A DNA stretch of 64,000 nucleotides, from contig NZ_PNJG02000004.1 of NCBI RefSeq assembly GCF_003226895.2, positions 124,001 to 188,000 on the forward strand. The letters are read 5' to 3'. Below the pieces are notes generated by a model. The model was given only the letters and a program-made list of their open reading frames with translations, was not told the origin of the DNA and did no database searches. The translations under genes were made by a program, and so were the position numbers. How positions within the stretch are numbered: position 1 is the stretch's first letter; each line of letters opens with the position of its first letter. Shown here piece by piece: positions 9,447 through 17,917 of the stretch. Source of the DNA: Kocuria tytonis (GTDB lineage Bacteria; Actinomycetota; Actinomycetes; Actinomycetales; Micrococcaceae).

Positions 9447-9460
9447 GCCGCTGCAGCGGC
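9447..9460. repeat. 14-base perfect palindrome
   Basis: GCCGCTGCAGCGGC in the space between two convergent genes. It may contribute to termination. Confidence 0.5.
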
Positions 9461-9480
9461 ATGCTCCACGCAGCACGACG

Positions 9481-9506
9481 CCCCGTACACGTCCTCGTGC
9501 GCGGGG
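9481..9506. terminator. Hairpin between convergent genes
   Basis: An 11-base stem (9481-9491 with 9496-9506, one G-T pair and one mismatch) around TCCT, in the 269-bp gap between the permease end and the end of the hydrolase gene. It could serve both strands. The rest of the gap holds one decamer copy at 9295 and nothing that looks coding. Confidence 0.55.
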
Positions 9507-9551
9507 CGGCGGCGTCCTCAGGGGGTCTGCGGGAGTGGGGGGTCTGCTGGG

Positions 9552-10613
9552 TCAGACCCGAATGGGCAGCTCGGACTTCTCCTCCGCGAGCGCCCGAATG
9601 CGGTCCTCGTCCACCTCGGCGGCGGTGGCCGGCTCCCACTGCGGGTTCTTGTCCTTGTCCACCACCATGGCGCGCACCCCCTCCATGAAGTCGTGGCCCA
9701 CGGCGGTGTCCTCCGCCATGCGCAGCTCGCGCTCCAGGCAGGAGACCACGTCGTCGTCCTCGGAGCCCTTGTTCAGCAGCTCGAACACGCGGGCCAGCGA
9801 GGTGGGGCTCATGCCGTCCAGGTCCGAGCCCGCGTTCTGCACGACCTCCTCAAGGGTGTCCGCGCCGTAGGTCTTCACGATCTCGTCCCACCGGGCGGGG
9901 AACTCGGACTCCGGGGCGTCCTTCGAGTACTTCTGCACGGCGGCGTCCACACCATCGGTGATCACGGTCGCCACGAACGCGTCCACGTCCGCGGAGTCGA
10001 TGAACACGTCCGCCAGGCCCAGGGCGATGGCGTCCGCTCCCGTGATCCGCACACCGCCCAGCCCGAGGTACCGGGCCACGGCGAGGGATTCGCGGCGGGC
10101 GGCGTCGTCGGCAATGGCCGCCCCGGCACCGCGGGTGACCCGCGGCAGGAAGTAGCTGGCACCCACGTCCGTGAAGAAGCCGATGGCGGTCTCCGGCATG
10201 GCCAGCTGCGTGGTTTCCGTGACGATCCGGTGCGAGCCGTGGACCGAGAGCCCCATGCCGCCGCCCATCACGATGCCGTTCATGATGGCCACGTACGGCT
10301 TGGGGTAGCGGGCGATGATCGCGTTCATGGAGTACTCGGTGCCGAACGCGTCCCGGATCTCGTCCTCGTGGCCCTCCAGTGCGGCGGTGCGGACCTCCTT
10401 GATGTCACCACCGGCGCAGAACGCCCTGGGCAGCTCGGAGCGCACGACCACCTCGGTGATGGCGGGATCGTCACGCCACATCTGCAGGGCGTTGACGAGC
10501 TGGTGGTACATGCTGCGGTTCAGCGCGTTCAGGGTCTTCTCCCGGGTGAGGGTGAGCACCCCGGTGTGGCCCTGGATCTGGGGGCGGACGAGCGATTCTT
10601 CGGTAGCCTTCAT
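9552..10613 (-). CDS. 3-hydroxyisobutyryl-CoA hydrolase (enoyl-CoA hydratase superfamily)
   Basis: Crotonase-fold enzyme of valine breakdown that releases 3-hydroxyisobutyrate from its CoA ester. Signatures include LTREKTLNALNRSMYHQL, the oxyanion-hole segments RAFCAGGDIKEV and IMNGIVMGGGMGLSVHGSHR, and MPETAIGFFTDVGASYFLPR, where the PETxIGxFPDVG type is diagnostic of HIBYL-CoA hydrolases rather than plain hydratases. I prefer the ATG at 10613 (353 residues): a TAGCAT box sits seven bases upstream, and the ATG nine bases earlier would overlap that box. No other valine genes are adjacent. Confidence 0.88.
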   Translation of the reverse strand: MKATEESLVRPQIQGHTGVLTLTREKTLNALNRSMYHQLVNALQMWRDDPAITEVVVRSELPRAFCAGGDIKEVRTAALEGHEDEIRDAFGTEYSMNAIIARYPKPYVAIMNGIVMGGGMGLSVHGSHRIVTETTQLAMPETAIGFFTDVGASYFLPRVTRGAGAAIADDAARRESLAVARYLGLGGVRITGADAIALGLADVFIDSADVDAFVATVITDGVDAAVQKYSKDAPESEFPARWDEIVKTYGADTLEEVVQNAGSDLDGMSPTSLARVFELLNKGSEDDDVVSCLERELRMAEDTAVGHDFMEGVRAMVVDKDKNPQWEPATAAEVDEDRIRALAEEKSELPIRV

Positions 10614-10620
10614 GACCCCC

Positions 10621-10626
10621 ATGCTA
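10621..10626 (-). promoter_or_regulatory. -10 box for a leaderless hydrolase mRNA
   Basis: TAGCAT on the minus strand, seven bases before the chosen ATG at 10613. Confidence 0.45.
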
Positions 10627-10665
10627 GCCAGCCGGAGCGCAGGGTGTCGCAGCGGTCACACCGGG

Positions 10666-10712
10666 CGGGGCGGCGTCGTGGGCGCCGGAAACGAGCGGAC
10701 GACGCCGCCCCG
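10666..10712 (-). terminator. Hairpin built from the GACGACGCCG repeat
   Basis: Arms 10666-10679 and 10699-10712 form a perfect 14-bp stem with a 19-base loop just past the stop of the TDT transporter gene. The stem includes the dispersed decamer and its near-complement. There is no T-tract. Confidence 0.65.
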
Positions 10713-10729
10713 GCGGTCCGCCCGGCACG

Positions 10730-11887
10730 TCACCCGTGCGCCGCGACCGGTGCCCGCGACGTGCCCACGGTGTGGGCCCTGACCGCCCGCACCGTGGCCA
10801 CCGCGCACAGGGCCCAGTTGAACAGCAGCACCAGGCAGACGACGTCCGAGGCGATCCCGAACGCCCGGACGCCGGTGCCACCCGCCATGCCGTGCAGCCC
10901 CAGGCACACCGTGCCCACGGGGAAGGTCAGCGCCCACCAGCCCGGGGAGAAGGGCATCCCGTTGCGGAATCCGCGCAGTGTCATGACCGTGGCCCAGGCG
11001 ATCAGGGGCACCCCCAGGGTGAGCATGACGGTCCCGTAGAGGTTCGCGAGCCAGGTCAGCGTGCCCGCGTCCTCGGGGAGCACGAAGTGCTGCGCCTGCA
11101 CCGCGAGCGCCTGCGCCGCCGCTGTGGACTGGCCCACCACGCCCAGCGGGATCCACGCGCTGGTGGAGGCCGCGAGCGGCAGCGGGGCCACCCGCCAGTG
11201 GTGGTGGTAGGCCACCGCGAACACCACCATGCCCAGGACCAGCGCCAGGAAGAAGCACGCCACGGCCACGATCACGAGCAGCAGCTGCGCGGGGCGGGTG
11301 GCCAGGTGGGGGACGAGTGCGGCGCCGGTGGTCGCGGAGACCATGGGCGGCACGATCGGCAGCCCCCACGTGGTGGTGGGTGCGCCCACGTCACGGCCGA
11401 TCAGTCGTACGGCGAACCCGAGTGCCGTGAGGATGCCCAGCACGGTGCCCACGCTCCACAGCACGCCGTCCACCGCCCACGCGGACGACGCGAGCGAGGG
11501 CCAGTGGGCGGGCACCACCGTGGCGGTCGCCGACCCCAGGGCGAGGACGCCCATGGACACCATGCCCCACGTGGCGAGCACCGGGAGGTCCCGGATGGTC
11601 TGCGCCAGCACCGCCGGGCGTCGGGCGATCCGCGCCGCGAACGCCGCGGTCAGGCCCACGAACACGAACCAGCCGGTCACGAGCAGCACCACCGCGAGCG
11701 CCCGGGCGCCGGGCAGATCCCCGCTCAGGGTCTGCGTGAGGGTCGCCGCGATGCCCGTGCCCATGAGGGAGCCGTACCACTGCGGACCCGGCAGGGGCAC
11801 CACGCCGGCGGGCTTCGCGGCGCTCGTCGGCGGGCGCTGCGCGGCGGGTGCATGGACTGCGGGAGCGGGGTGCGAGGGCTGGGTCAT
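10730..11887 (-). CDS. TDT-family (TehA/Mae1/SLAC1-like) anion or C4-dicarboxylate transporter
   Basis: A 385-residue membrane protein of the tellurite-resistance/dicarboxylate transporter family, predicted to have about ten transmembrane segments. The family-type opening is PGPQWYGSLMGTGIAATLTQ, followed by repeated hydrophobic helices (for example LAVVLLVTGWFVFVGLTAAF and LLLVIVAVACFFLALVLGMV). I start at the ATG at 11887; a longer in-frame start would run into the divergent LysR gene. The 71-bp divergent arrangement with a LysR regulator is the usual layout of a LysR-controlled exporter. The transported ion is not evident. Confidence 0.82.
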   Translation of the reverse strand: MTQPSHPAPAVHAPAAQRPPTSAAKPAGVVPLPGPQWYGSLMGTGIAATLTQTLSGDLPGARALAVVLLVTGWFVFVGLTAAFAARIARRPAVLAQTIRDLPVLATWGMVSMGVLALGSATATVVPAHWPSLASSAWAVDGVLWSVGTVLGILTALGFAVRLIGRDVGAPTTTWGLPIVPPMVSATTGAALVPHLATRPAQLLLVIVAVACFFLALVLGMVVFAVAYHHHWRVAPLPLAASTSAWIPLGVVGQSTAAAQALAVQAQHFVLPEDAGTLTWLANLYGTVMLTLGVPLIAWATVMTLRGFRNGMPFSPGWWALTFPVGTVCLGLHGMAGGTGVRAFGIASDVVCLVLLFNWALCAVATVRAVRAHTVGTSRAPVAAHG

Positions 11888-11946
11888 CACTTCAGGATGC
11901 GGCGCGTCACACTCCGGCAGTAGTCCTCGGTCCGGCATCCGGGGTA

Positions 11947-11952
11947 TAGCCT
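11947..11952 (+). promoter_or_regulatory. -10 box for a leaderless LysR mRNA
   Basis: TAGCCT, six bases before the ATG at 11959. It lies in the 71-bp divergent space shared with the TDT transporter. Confidence 0.5.
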
Positions 11953-11958
11953 GCGGAC

Positions 11959-12849
11959 ATGTCCCACTGGCCCGACGTCGCCGCACTCGAGATCCTCGTG
12001 GCGGTCGCGGACCACGGCAGCCTGGCCGGCGCCGCGCGCGCCGTGGGCACCGCCCAACCCAGTGCCAGCCGTTCCATGGCCCGCCTGGAACGCACGCTCG
12101 GTGTTCCCCTGCTCCACCGCTCCACCCGGGGGTCCACGCTGACCCCGGCCGGTCTGCTGGTCACGGAGTGGGCGCGGGCCGTGGTCACCGCCTCCCACCA
12201 GCTGGTCGACGGCGCCGCCCTCCTCGCGCAGGACACCTCCCGCTCCCGCTCGCTGCGGGTCTCGGCCAGTCAGACCGTGGCCGAGCACCTGCTCCCCCGG
12301 TGGCTGGCCGCCCTGCGCACGGCCCACCCGGACGCCACGGTGCAGGTCACCGTGCACAACTCCCACGAGGTGGCCCGGGACGTGCTGCACGGCTCCGCGG
12401 ACCTGGGATTCATCGAGAGCCCCCGACCACCCGCGGGGTTGCACCACGCGGTGGTGGCCCGGGACGAGCTCGTGCTCGTGGCGCCCCCGCAGCACCCGTG
12501 GGGCACACGCGAGGACCCGGTGACCACGGCCGAGCTCGCGGGCACCCCGCTCATCACCCGCGAGGCCGGTTCCGGCACCCGGTTGGTGCTGGATCACGCC
12601 CTCGGCCGGCCCGTGACGTCCCTGCTGGAGATGCCCAGCAACGCGGCCGTCCGGGTCAGCGTGCAGGCGGGATCCGCTCCAGCCGTGCTGAGTCGGCTGG
12701 CCGTGGACGACGCCGTGGCCGCAGGAACCCTGGTGCAGGTGCCCACGGTGCTGAACCTGCGCCGTCGGCTGCGGGCGGTGTGGAACGGCCCCCGCACCAC
12801 GCAGGGCCTCACCGCAGAACTGATCGCGCTGGCACAGCGGGAGGGCTGA
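11959..12849 (+). CDS. LysR-family transcriptional regulator
   Basis: A 296-residue LysR-type regulator with an N-terminal winged helix (LEILVAVADHGSLAGAARAV, then QPSASRSMARLERTLGVPLLHRST) and a periplasmic-binding-like effector domain from about residue 90. It is transcribed away from the TDT transporter and probably controls it, with an unknown ligand, perhaps an organic acid. The mRNA looks leaderless. Confidence 0.9.
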   Translation: MSHWPDVAALEILVAVADHGSLAGAARAVGTAQPSASRSMARLERTLGVPLLHRSTRGSTLTPAGLLVTEWARAVVTASHQLVDGAALLAQDTSRSRSLRVSASQTVAEHLLPRWLAALRTAHPDATVQVTVHNSHEVARDVLHGSADLGFIESPRPPAGLHHAVVARDELVLVAPPQHPWGTREDPVTTAELAGTPLITREAGSGTRLVLDHALGRPVTSLLEMPSNAAVRVSVQAGSAPAVLSRLAVDDAVAAGTLVQVPTVLNLRRRLRAVWNGPRTTQGLTAELIALAQREG

Positions 12850-12911
12850 GCGCCAGAGTGGTCGTCAGCCCGTGCGCACCATTTGAACGCACCCGCGCCA
12901 CCACTCGGCGC
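12850..12911. terminator. Nested hairpin between convergent genes
   Basis: The outer arms 12850-12862 and 12900-12911 pair with one unpaired base. Inside them, GTGCG and CGCAC form a second stem. It fills the gap between the LysR gene end and the serine hydrolase end and could stop transcription from both sides. Confidence 0.6.
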
Positions 12912-12933
12912 GGGGATCCCGGTGGAACCGCTC

Positions 12934-14031
12934 TCAGCCGTCGGCCAGCGCGTCCAGCAGGTCCTTGGCCCTCCGGTCCGTGTTCTCGCCGCGCATCTCG
13001 TTGGTGTGGAACGAGAAGCCGAGGCCCGCGTCCGGCCACGCCCCGTGGAGGCAGCCACCGGCGCCGGAGTGGCCGTAGGCCCGCTCCACGGGACCGTAGG
13101 TGCGCAGCTCGTCCTGGACCTCGAAGCCCAGTCCAAAGGCCACGGGGCGGTCGTTCACGGCGTCGATCCCCCGGGACCACGTGCGGGTGAAGAGGTCCCG
13201 GGTCCGCGGCGTCACGAGCTCCCCGGAGACCAGCAGGGAGTAGAAGCGCGCCATGGCATCCGCGCCGCCGATCCCCGCTCCGGAGGCCAGGCCGCTCGCG
13301 TGGTAGGCGCGGGTGTTCGCGGGCAGCTCCTCCCGCAGCAGGGCCGTGCCGTACATGCGGTCCACGAGTGCGCGGCGTCGGGGGTCCGCCAGGAACGTGC
13401 TGATGGCGTACCCGGGGGCCCGGAACACCGGGGACACCCGGTCCTCCAGCTCCGGCAGCAGCCCCAGGTGCAGGTCCAGCCCGTGCGGCTCCGCCACGAG
13501 GTCGCGGAGCAGCTCCCCCACGCGGCGGCCCGTGACGCGCAGCACGAGTTCCTCCACGAGGTAGCCGAAGGTGACCGCGTGGTAGGCCACCCTGCTGCCC
13601 GGTTCCCACAGGGGTTGCTGTGCGGCCAGCGCCGCCGCGTGGGCGGGGACGTCCAGCATTCCCGTGGCCGGTTCGGGGTCCGTGTACACGAGGCCCACCG
13701 TGTGGTCCAGCAGCTGCGCCACTCTCACGCGCTGCTTGCCGGCCGCGGCGAACTCCGGCCAGTAAGTGGCCACGGGTGCGGTCACGTCCAGCAGACCGCG
13801 GTCCACGAGCAGCGCCACCACGGTGGCCGTGAGCCCCTTGGTCCCGGAGAACATCACGGCCAGGGTGTGCTCGTCCCACGGCCGCCCGATGCGGTCCGCG
13901 GGCGATTCCCGGCGCTCGAAGGAGCCGCCGTGCAGGCGCAGCAGCGGCCGCCCGTCCCGGTACACACAGAAGGACATCCCGCCGCACGACTCACCCAGGT
14001 GGTGCGCGAACACCTCCCGCACCCGGCGCAT
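12934..14031 (-). CDS. Serine beta-lactamase-fold hydrolase (EstB/D-aminopeptidase type) in a peptide-import operon
   Basis: A 365-residue class C beta-lactamase-fold protein. The SxxK catalytic pair is in MFSGTKGLTATV, the Tyr motif is in YHAVTFGYLVEELV, and a C-terminal HSGAGG replaces the KTG box, as in esterases and peptidases of this family rather than true lactamases. No signal peptide is visible, so it should be cytoplasmic. It starts 11 bp after the double-ATPase gene and ends the five-gene operon. A peptidase or amidase that processes the imported peptide is the likely role. Confidence 0.8.
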   Translation of the reverse strand: MRRVREVFAHHLGESCGGMSFCVYRDGRPLLRLHGGSFERRESPADRIGRPWDEHTLAVMFSGTKGLTATVVALLVDRGLLDVTAPVATYWPEFAAAGKQRVRVAQLLDHTVGLVYTDPEPATGMLDVPAHAAALAAQQPLWEPGSRVAYHAVTFGYLVEELVLRVTGRRVGELLRDLVAEPHGLDLHLGLLPELEDRVSPVFRAPGYAISTFLADPRRRALVDRMYGTALLREELPANTRAYHASGLASGAGIGGADAMARFYSLLVSGELVTPRTRDLFTRTWSRGIDAVNDRPVAFGLGFEVQDELRTYGPVERAYGHSGAGGCLHGAWPDAGLGFSFHTNEMRGENTDRRAKDLLDALADG

Positions 14032-14042
14032 CACCGCAGCCC

Positions 14043-15902
14043 TCAGCCGGCTTCCTCCAGCGTGGGGACGTGGCGCAGCAGGGACCGGGTGTACTCGTGC
14101 CGGGGGTTGCGCAGCACACTGTCCGTGGGGCCGTAGTCCACCAGTGTGCCGCGTTCCAGCACCGCCAGCCTGTGCGAGATGTGCCGGGCCAGCGCGATGT
14201 TGTGGGTCACGAACAGCATGGCCAGCCCGCGCTCGTGCTGCAGCTCCCGCAGCAGCTCGATCACGGACGCCTGCACGGACACGTCCAGCGCGGAGGTGAT
14301 CTCGTCGCACACCAGCACCGATGGCGCGTTCACGAGCGCCCGCGCCACCGCCGCACGCTGCCGCTCACCGCCCGAGAGCTCCCCGGGGCGACGGTCGATG
14401 TAGCTGCGTCCCAGCCGCACCGCGTCCAGCGCGTCCGCCACCGCGGCCCGGCGCTGCTCCCGGCTCAGGTCCCCGCTCATCTGCAGCGGCACCTGCAGCG
14501 AGTCCCCGATGCTGCGCCGCGGGTTCAGGGACGAGAACGGGGACTGGAACACGTACTGGATCCTGCGGCGCTGCTCGTTGCTGCGCCGCCGCGTGCTGGG
14601 GGCGAGCACCTCCCCGTCCAGGAGCACGTCCCCGGTGTAGCCGTCGTTCAGTCCGGCCACGCTGCGGGAGAGGGTGGTCTTCCCGGACCCGGACTCCCCG
14701 AGCAGCATGGTGGTCTGCCCGGCTTCCAGGTCCAGGTTGATGCCGTCCAGGATCACCGCGGACCCGTACGCCATGCGCAGATCCCGCAACCGCACCACGG
14801 GGGCGTCCTGCCTGCCCGTGCCGACGACGCCGCCCGCGCCCCGTTCGCGCACCGCCGCACCGTTTTCGGGGTGGCCGGTTCCGGTGGTCGCCGCGGCGTC
14901 GTCCGCCGTGCCGGCGGGAGTGCCGGATGCGGACGCGGCCATCTGACCGGGCGCGGCTCTGCCGCGGTCCCACGGCGCACGCACCGCGGCCACGGGGCTC
15001 ACGGCGGGCCCGCCGCCCATGTCCCGGGCGCCCTGCATGTCCGGCACCGCGTCCAGCAGCGCCCGCGTGTAAGGGTGCTCGGGGCGGCGGAGCAGCCGTT
15101 CGGCCGGGCCGTCCTCCACGATGCGGCCGTGCAGCATCACGGCCACGTCGTTGGCCACGCGGGCCACCACGGCGAGGTCGTGGGTGATGTACAGCCCGGC
15201 GACGTCGTGCTTGGTGGTCAGCTGGTAGATGGTCTTGAGCACCAGGTCCTGGGTGGCCACGTCCAGGCCGGTGGTGGGCTCGTCCAGGATGATCACCGCG
15301 GGGCGGCACGCGAACGCCATGGCGATCCCGATGCGCTGCTGCTGCCCGCCCGAGAGCTGGTGCGGGAAGCGGCGCTGGTACTCGCGGTCGCTGGGCAGCC
15401 CCACCTCGGAGAGCACCTCCGCCACGCGGTCGTCCCGCTCGTGGGCGTTGCGGCCGAACTCGTGGGCGCGCAGCACCTCCGCGATCTGCTCCCCCACGCG
15501 CAGGGACCCGTTGAGGGACAGCGCGGGATCCTGGGGGACGTACGCGATGGTCCCGCCGCGCAGCCGTCGCATCTTCGCCTCGGGCAGCGTGAGAAGGTCC
15601 ACGGCGTCACGGTGGAAGCGCGATGCCCCCTCCTGCAGCTCCACCGTGCCGCCGCGCAGCTCCAGACCCGCCCGCAGGTGGTTCATGCACGCGAGCGCCG
15701 CGGTGGTCTTGCCGGAGCCGGACTCCCCCACGAGCGCGAGAATCCGGCCCGGGCGCAGCCGGAAGCTCACGTCGTCGAGGATCAGGTCCCCGCCGGTGAC
15801 CCCCAGGCTCAGGTGGGACGCCGTGATGGCGGTGTCCACCGTGGCGCGGGGAACGGCGGTGCCCCGCACCCTGTCGCGGGCCTTCTGTTCGGACCTTCTC
15901 AT
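14043..15902 (-). CDS. Double ABC ATPase of a peptide importer (DppD-DppF fusion)
   Basis: A 619-residue protein with two complete ABC cassettes that powers the neighbouring permeases. The first has Walker A GESGSGKTT, signature LSGGQQQR and Walker B VIILDEPTTGLD. The second has GESGSGKTT, LSGGERQR and VLVCDEITSALD. A low-complexity linker at about residues 315-375 separates them and contains two copies of the GACGACGCCG decamer (14823, 14894). The start overlaps the upstream permease stop by one base (TGATG). Fused opp/dpp ATPases of this layout are common in actinobacteria. Confidence 0.93.
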   Translation of the reverse strand: MRRSEQKARDRVRGTAVPRATVDTAITASHLSLGVTGGDLILDDVSFRLRPGRILALVGESGSGKTTAALACMNHLRAGLELRGGTVELQEGASRFHRDAVDLLTLPEAKMRRLRGGTIAYVPQDPALSLNGSLRVGEQIAEVLRAHEFGRNAHERDDRVAEVLSEVGLPSDREYQRRFPHQLSGGQQQRIGIAMAFACRPAVIILDEPTTGLDVATQDLVLKTIYQLTTKHDVAGLYITHDLAVVARVANDVAVMLHGRIVEDGPAERLLRRPEHPYTRALLDAVPDMQGARDMGGGPAVSPVAAVRAPWDRGRAAPGQMAASASGTPAGTADDAAATTGTGHPENGAAVRERGAGGVVGTGRQDAPVVRLRDLRMAYGSAVILDGINLDLEAGQTTMLLGESGSGKTTLSRSVAGLNDGYTGDVLLDGEVLAPSTRRRSNEQRRRIQYVFQSPFSSLNPRRSIGDSLQVPLQMSGDLSREQRRAAVADALDAVRLGRSYIDRRPGELSGGERQRAAVARALVNAPSVLVCDEITSALDVSVQASVIELLRELQHERGLAMLFVTHNIALARHISHRLAVLERGTLVDYGPTDSVLRNPRHEYTRSLLRHVPTLEEAG

Positions 15903-16960
15903 CACAGTTCCTTCGTCGCGTTCTGCTCGGGGGCCGGGGTCTCCCCGGGGGCGGCGCCCTGCGCGGGGGCGGCACTCAGGGCGGGGTCCGGCGACGTCGC
16001 CGTCACACCGCGCGCGGCCGTCGCAGACTTCTTCCGGGCGGACCGGGTGGAGCGCACGCGGCCCGCGGAGGCGCCGGCCACGGCGTCGGCGATCAGGTTG
16101 GTGCCCACGGTGAGCACGGCGATCGCGATGACCGGCAGGATGACACCCCACGGCTGCAGGGACAGGGCGATCCGGTTCTCGTTGATCATCAGCCCCCAGT
16201 CCGGGGTGGGCGGCTGCATGCCGAGGCCCAGGAAGGACAGAGAGGCCACGGCGCCGATCGAGTACGTCAAGCGCAGCCCCACCTCCACCATGAGCGGCCC
16301 CATGATGTTGGGCACCACGTCCCGGGAGAGGATCTTCCACTGCGGCACGGCGTACATCTGGGAGGCCAGCACGTAGTCCTCGGAGACCACGCCGGAGGTG
16401 GCCGAGCGGATCACGCGGGCCACGCGCGGGGCGTGCGTGACACCGATGACCAGCACGAGCACCCAGCCCTTGGGTCCCAGCACGGTCACGGCGAGCAGCG
16501 CGAACACGAGCTGCGGGATGGCCAGCAGCACGTCCCCGAAGCGCATGATCACGGCGTCCAGCCAGCCGCGGCGGAAGGCCGCGAACATGCCCAGCACGGC
16601 GCCGAGGCCCACGCCCAGCACCGTGGCGAGCGCGGAGTACATCAGCAGCCGCCAGCCACCCTCCAGGAACCGGGACAGCACGTCCCTCCCGAGGTTGTCG
16701 GTGCCGAACACGCCGGTCCGGAAAGGCTTGCCCGCGAACGAGTTGGAGCCGTACCCGGTCCAGGCCGGCACCACGAACGGGCCCACCACGGCCACGAGCA
16801 GCACGAGCCCGGTGAGGACGAAGCCCAGCTTGGCGGCGGGCTGGTCCAGCACCCTGCGGGCGAAGGACACGGGACGGGCGTCCCCGCGGGACTCCGAGTG
16901 GCCGAAGGACTGCTGCGCCAGCTGCCCCGTGGACGGTGTCATGGGATTCTTCAGGCTCAT
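15902..16960 (-). CDS. Peptide ABC transporter permease, DppC/OppC type
   Basis: A 352-residue inner-membrane permease with an N-terminal OppC-type segment (LVLLVAVVGPFVVP) and the dppC hallmark FGTDNLGRDVLSRFLEGG. The EAA-like loop that contacts the ATPase lies around SEDYVLASQMYAVPQW. Its ATG overlaps the preceding permease stop by four bases (ATGA). The C-terminus carries an Ala/Pro-rich tail of about 50 residues beyond the last membrane helix, which is longer than usual. Confidence 0.92.
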   Translation of the reverse strand: MSLKNPMTPSTGQLAQQSFGHSESRGDARPVSFARRVLDQPAAKLGFVLTGLVLLVAVVGPFVVPAWTGYGSNSFAGKPFRTGVFGTDNLGRDVLSRFLEGGWRLLMYSALATVLGVGLGAVLGMFAAFRRGWLDAVIMRFGDVLLAIPQLVFALLAVTVLGPKGWVLVLVIGVTHAPRVARVIRSATSGVVSEDYVLASQMYAVPQWKILSRDVVPNIMGPLMVEVGLRLTYSIGAVASLSFLGLGMQPPTPDWGLMINENRIALSLQPWGVILPVIAIAVLTVGTNLIADAVAGASAGRVRSTRSARKKSATAARGVTATSPDPALSAAPAQGAAPGETPAPEQNATKEL

Positions 16961-17913
16961 GAGCGGGTCTCCGTCCGCAGTTTGGGATTGGCGAGGATCC
17001 CGATCACGTCGGCGATCAGGTTCACCACCACGTAGAACGCGGCGATGAGCATGGACAGCGCCTGGACCACCTGCACGTCCCGGTTGTTCACGGCGTCCAC
17101 CATGGCCTGGCCGAGCCCGGGGTAGCGGAACAGGAACTCCACCACCACGATGCCGCCGGCCAGCCACGCGAGCTGCATGGCCACCACCTGCGCCACCGGC
17201 CCGATGGCGTGCGGCAGCGCGTGCTTGAAGATCACCTGGCGCTCCGGCAGCCCCTTGAGCCGGGCCATCTCCACGTACCCGGAGTCCAGGACGTCGATCA
17301 TGGTGGTGCGGGTCATGCGGATCATGTACGGCACCACCACCAGGATGAGGGTGAGCGACGGCAGGATCAGCTGCAGCGGGTAGTCCCACACCCGCATCCC
17401 CGGGGCCGCCATGGTCACGGAGGGCAGCAGCTTGAACACCGTGGTGGACAGCAGGGTGGTCAGCACCACACCGATCACGAACTCCGGCAGCGCCGCGAGC
17501 ACCAGGGAGAACCCGGTGAGCGTCTGGTCCGAGGCCCGGCCGCGGCGCATTGCGGACCACGTGCCCAGCAACAGTCCCACCGGGATGGCCACCACGGCGG
17601 AGATCACCAGCAGCACCATCGAGGCGGAGAGCTTGCTCGCGAGCAGCGCGTTCACGGAGCCGCCCGTGGCCGCGGAGGTGCCGAGGTTCCCCGTGAACAA
17701 CCCGCCCAGCCACGTGAGGTAGCGGGTGTACCAGGGGTCGTTGAGGTGCAGCTGCTCACGCAGCGCGGCCAGCCGCTCCGGCGTGGCCTGCTGCCCCAGG
17801 ATCGCCTGGGCGGGGTCCCCGGGCAGCATGAGCGTGAACACGAAGACCAGCAGGGACACGGCCAGCAGCACGAAGACCGAGACTCCCAGGCGTTTGAGGA
17901 TCATGGCGCCCAC
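16957..17913 (-). CDS. Peptide ABC transporter permease, DppB/OppB type
   Basis: A 318-residue permease with the usual six-helix plan. The typical opening is LKRLGVSVFVLLAVSLLVFV, followed by LMLPGDPAQAILG and the cytoplasmic EAA-like loop SGYVEMARLKGLPERQVIFKH. It begins four bases after the binding-protein gene and is translationally coupled to the next permease. Confidence 0.93.
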   Translation of the reverse strand: MGAMILKRLGVSVFVLLAVSLLVFVFTLMLPGDPAQAILGQQATPERLAALREQLHLNDPWYTRYLTWLGGLFTGNLGTSAATGGSVNALLASKLSASMVLLVISAVVAIPVGLLLGTWSAMRRGRASDQTLTGFSLVLAALPEFVIGVVLTTLLSTTVFKLLPSVTMAAPGMRVWDYPLQLILPSLTLILVVVPYMIRMTRTTMIDVLDSGYVEMARLKGLPERQVIFKHALPHAIGPVAQVVAMQLAWLAGGIVVVEFLFRYPGLGQAMVDAVNNRDVQVVQALSMLIAAFYVVVNLIADVIGILANPKLRTETRS

Positions 17914-17917
17914 GCGA

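Noticed and set aside
7851-11039. Long plus-strand frame spanning the permease and the genes after it
   Set aside because: It overlaps the clear NCS2 permease in another frame and is antisense to the hydrolase and transporter. No domain is recognisable.
12934-14031. A beta-lactamase resistance gene
   Set aside because: It has SxxK but HSG in place of KTG and no secretion signal, and it sits in a peptide-import operon, so a peptidase or esterase fits better.
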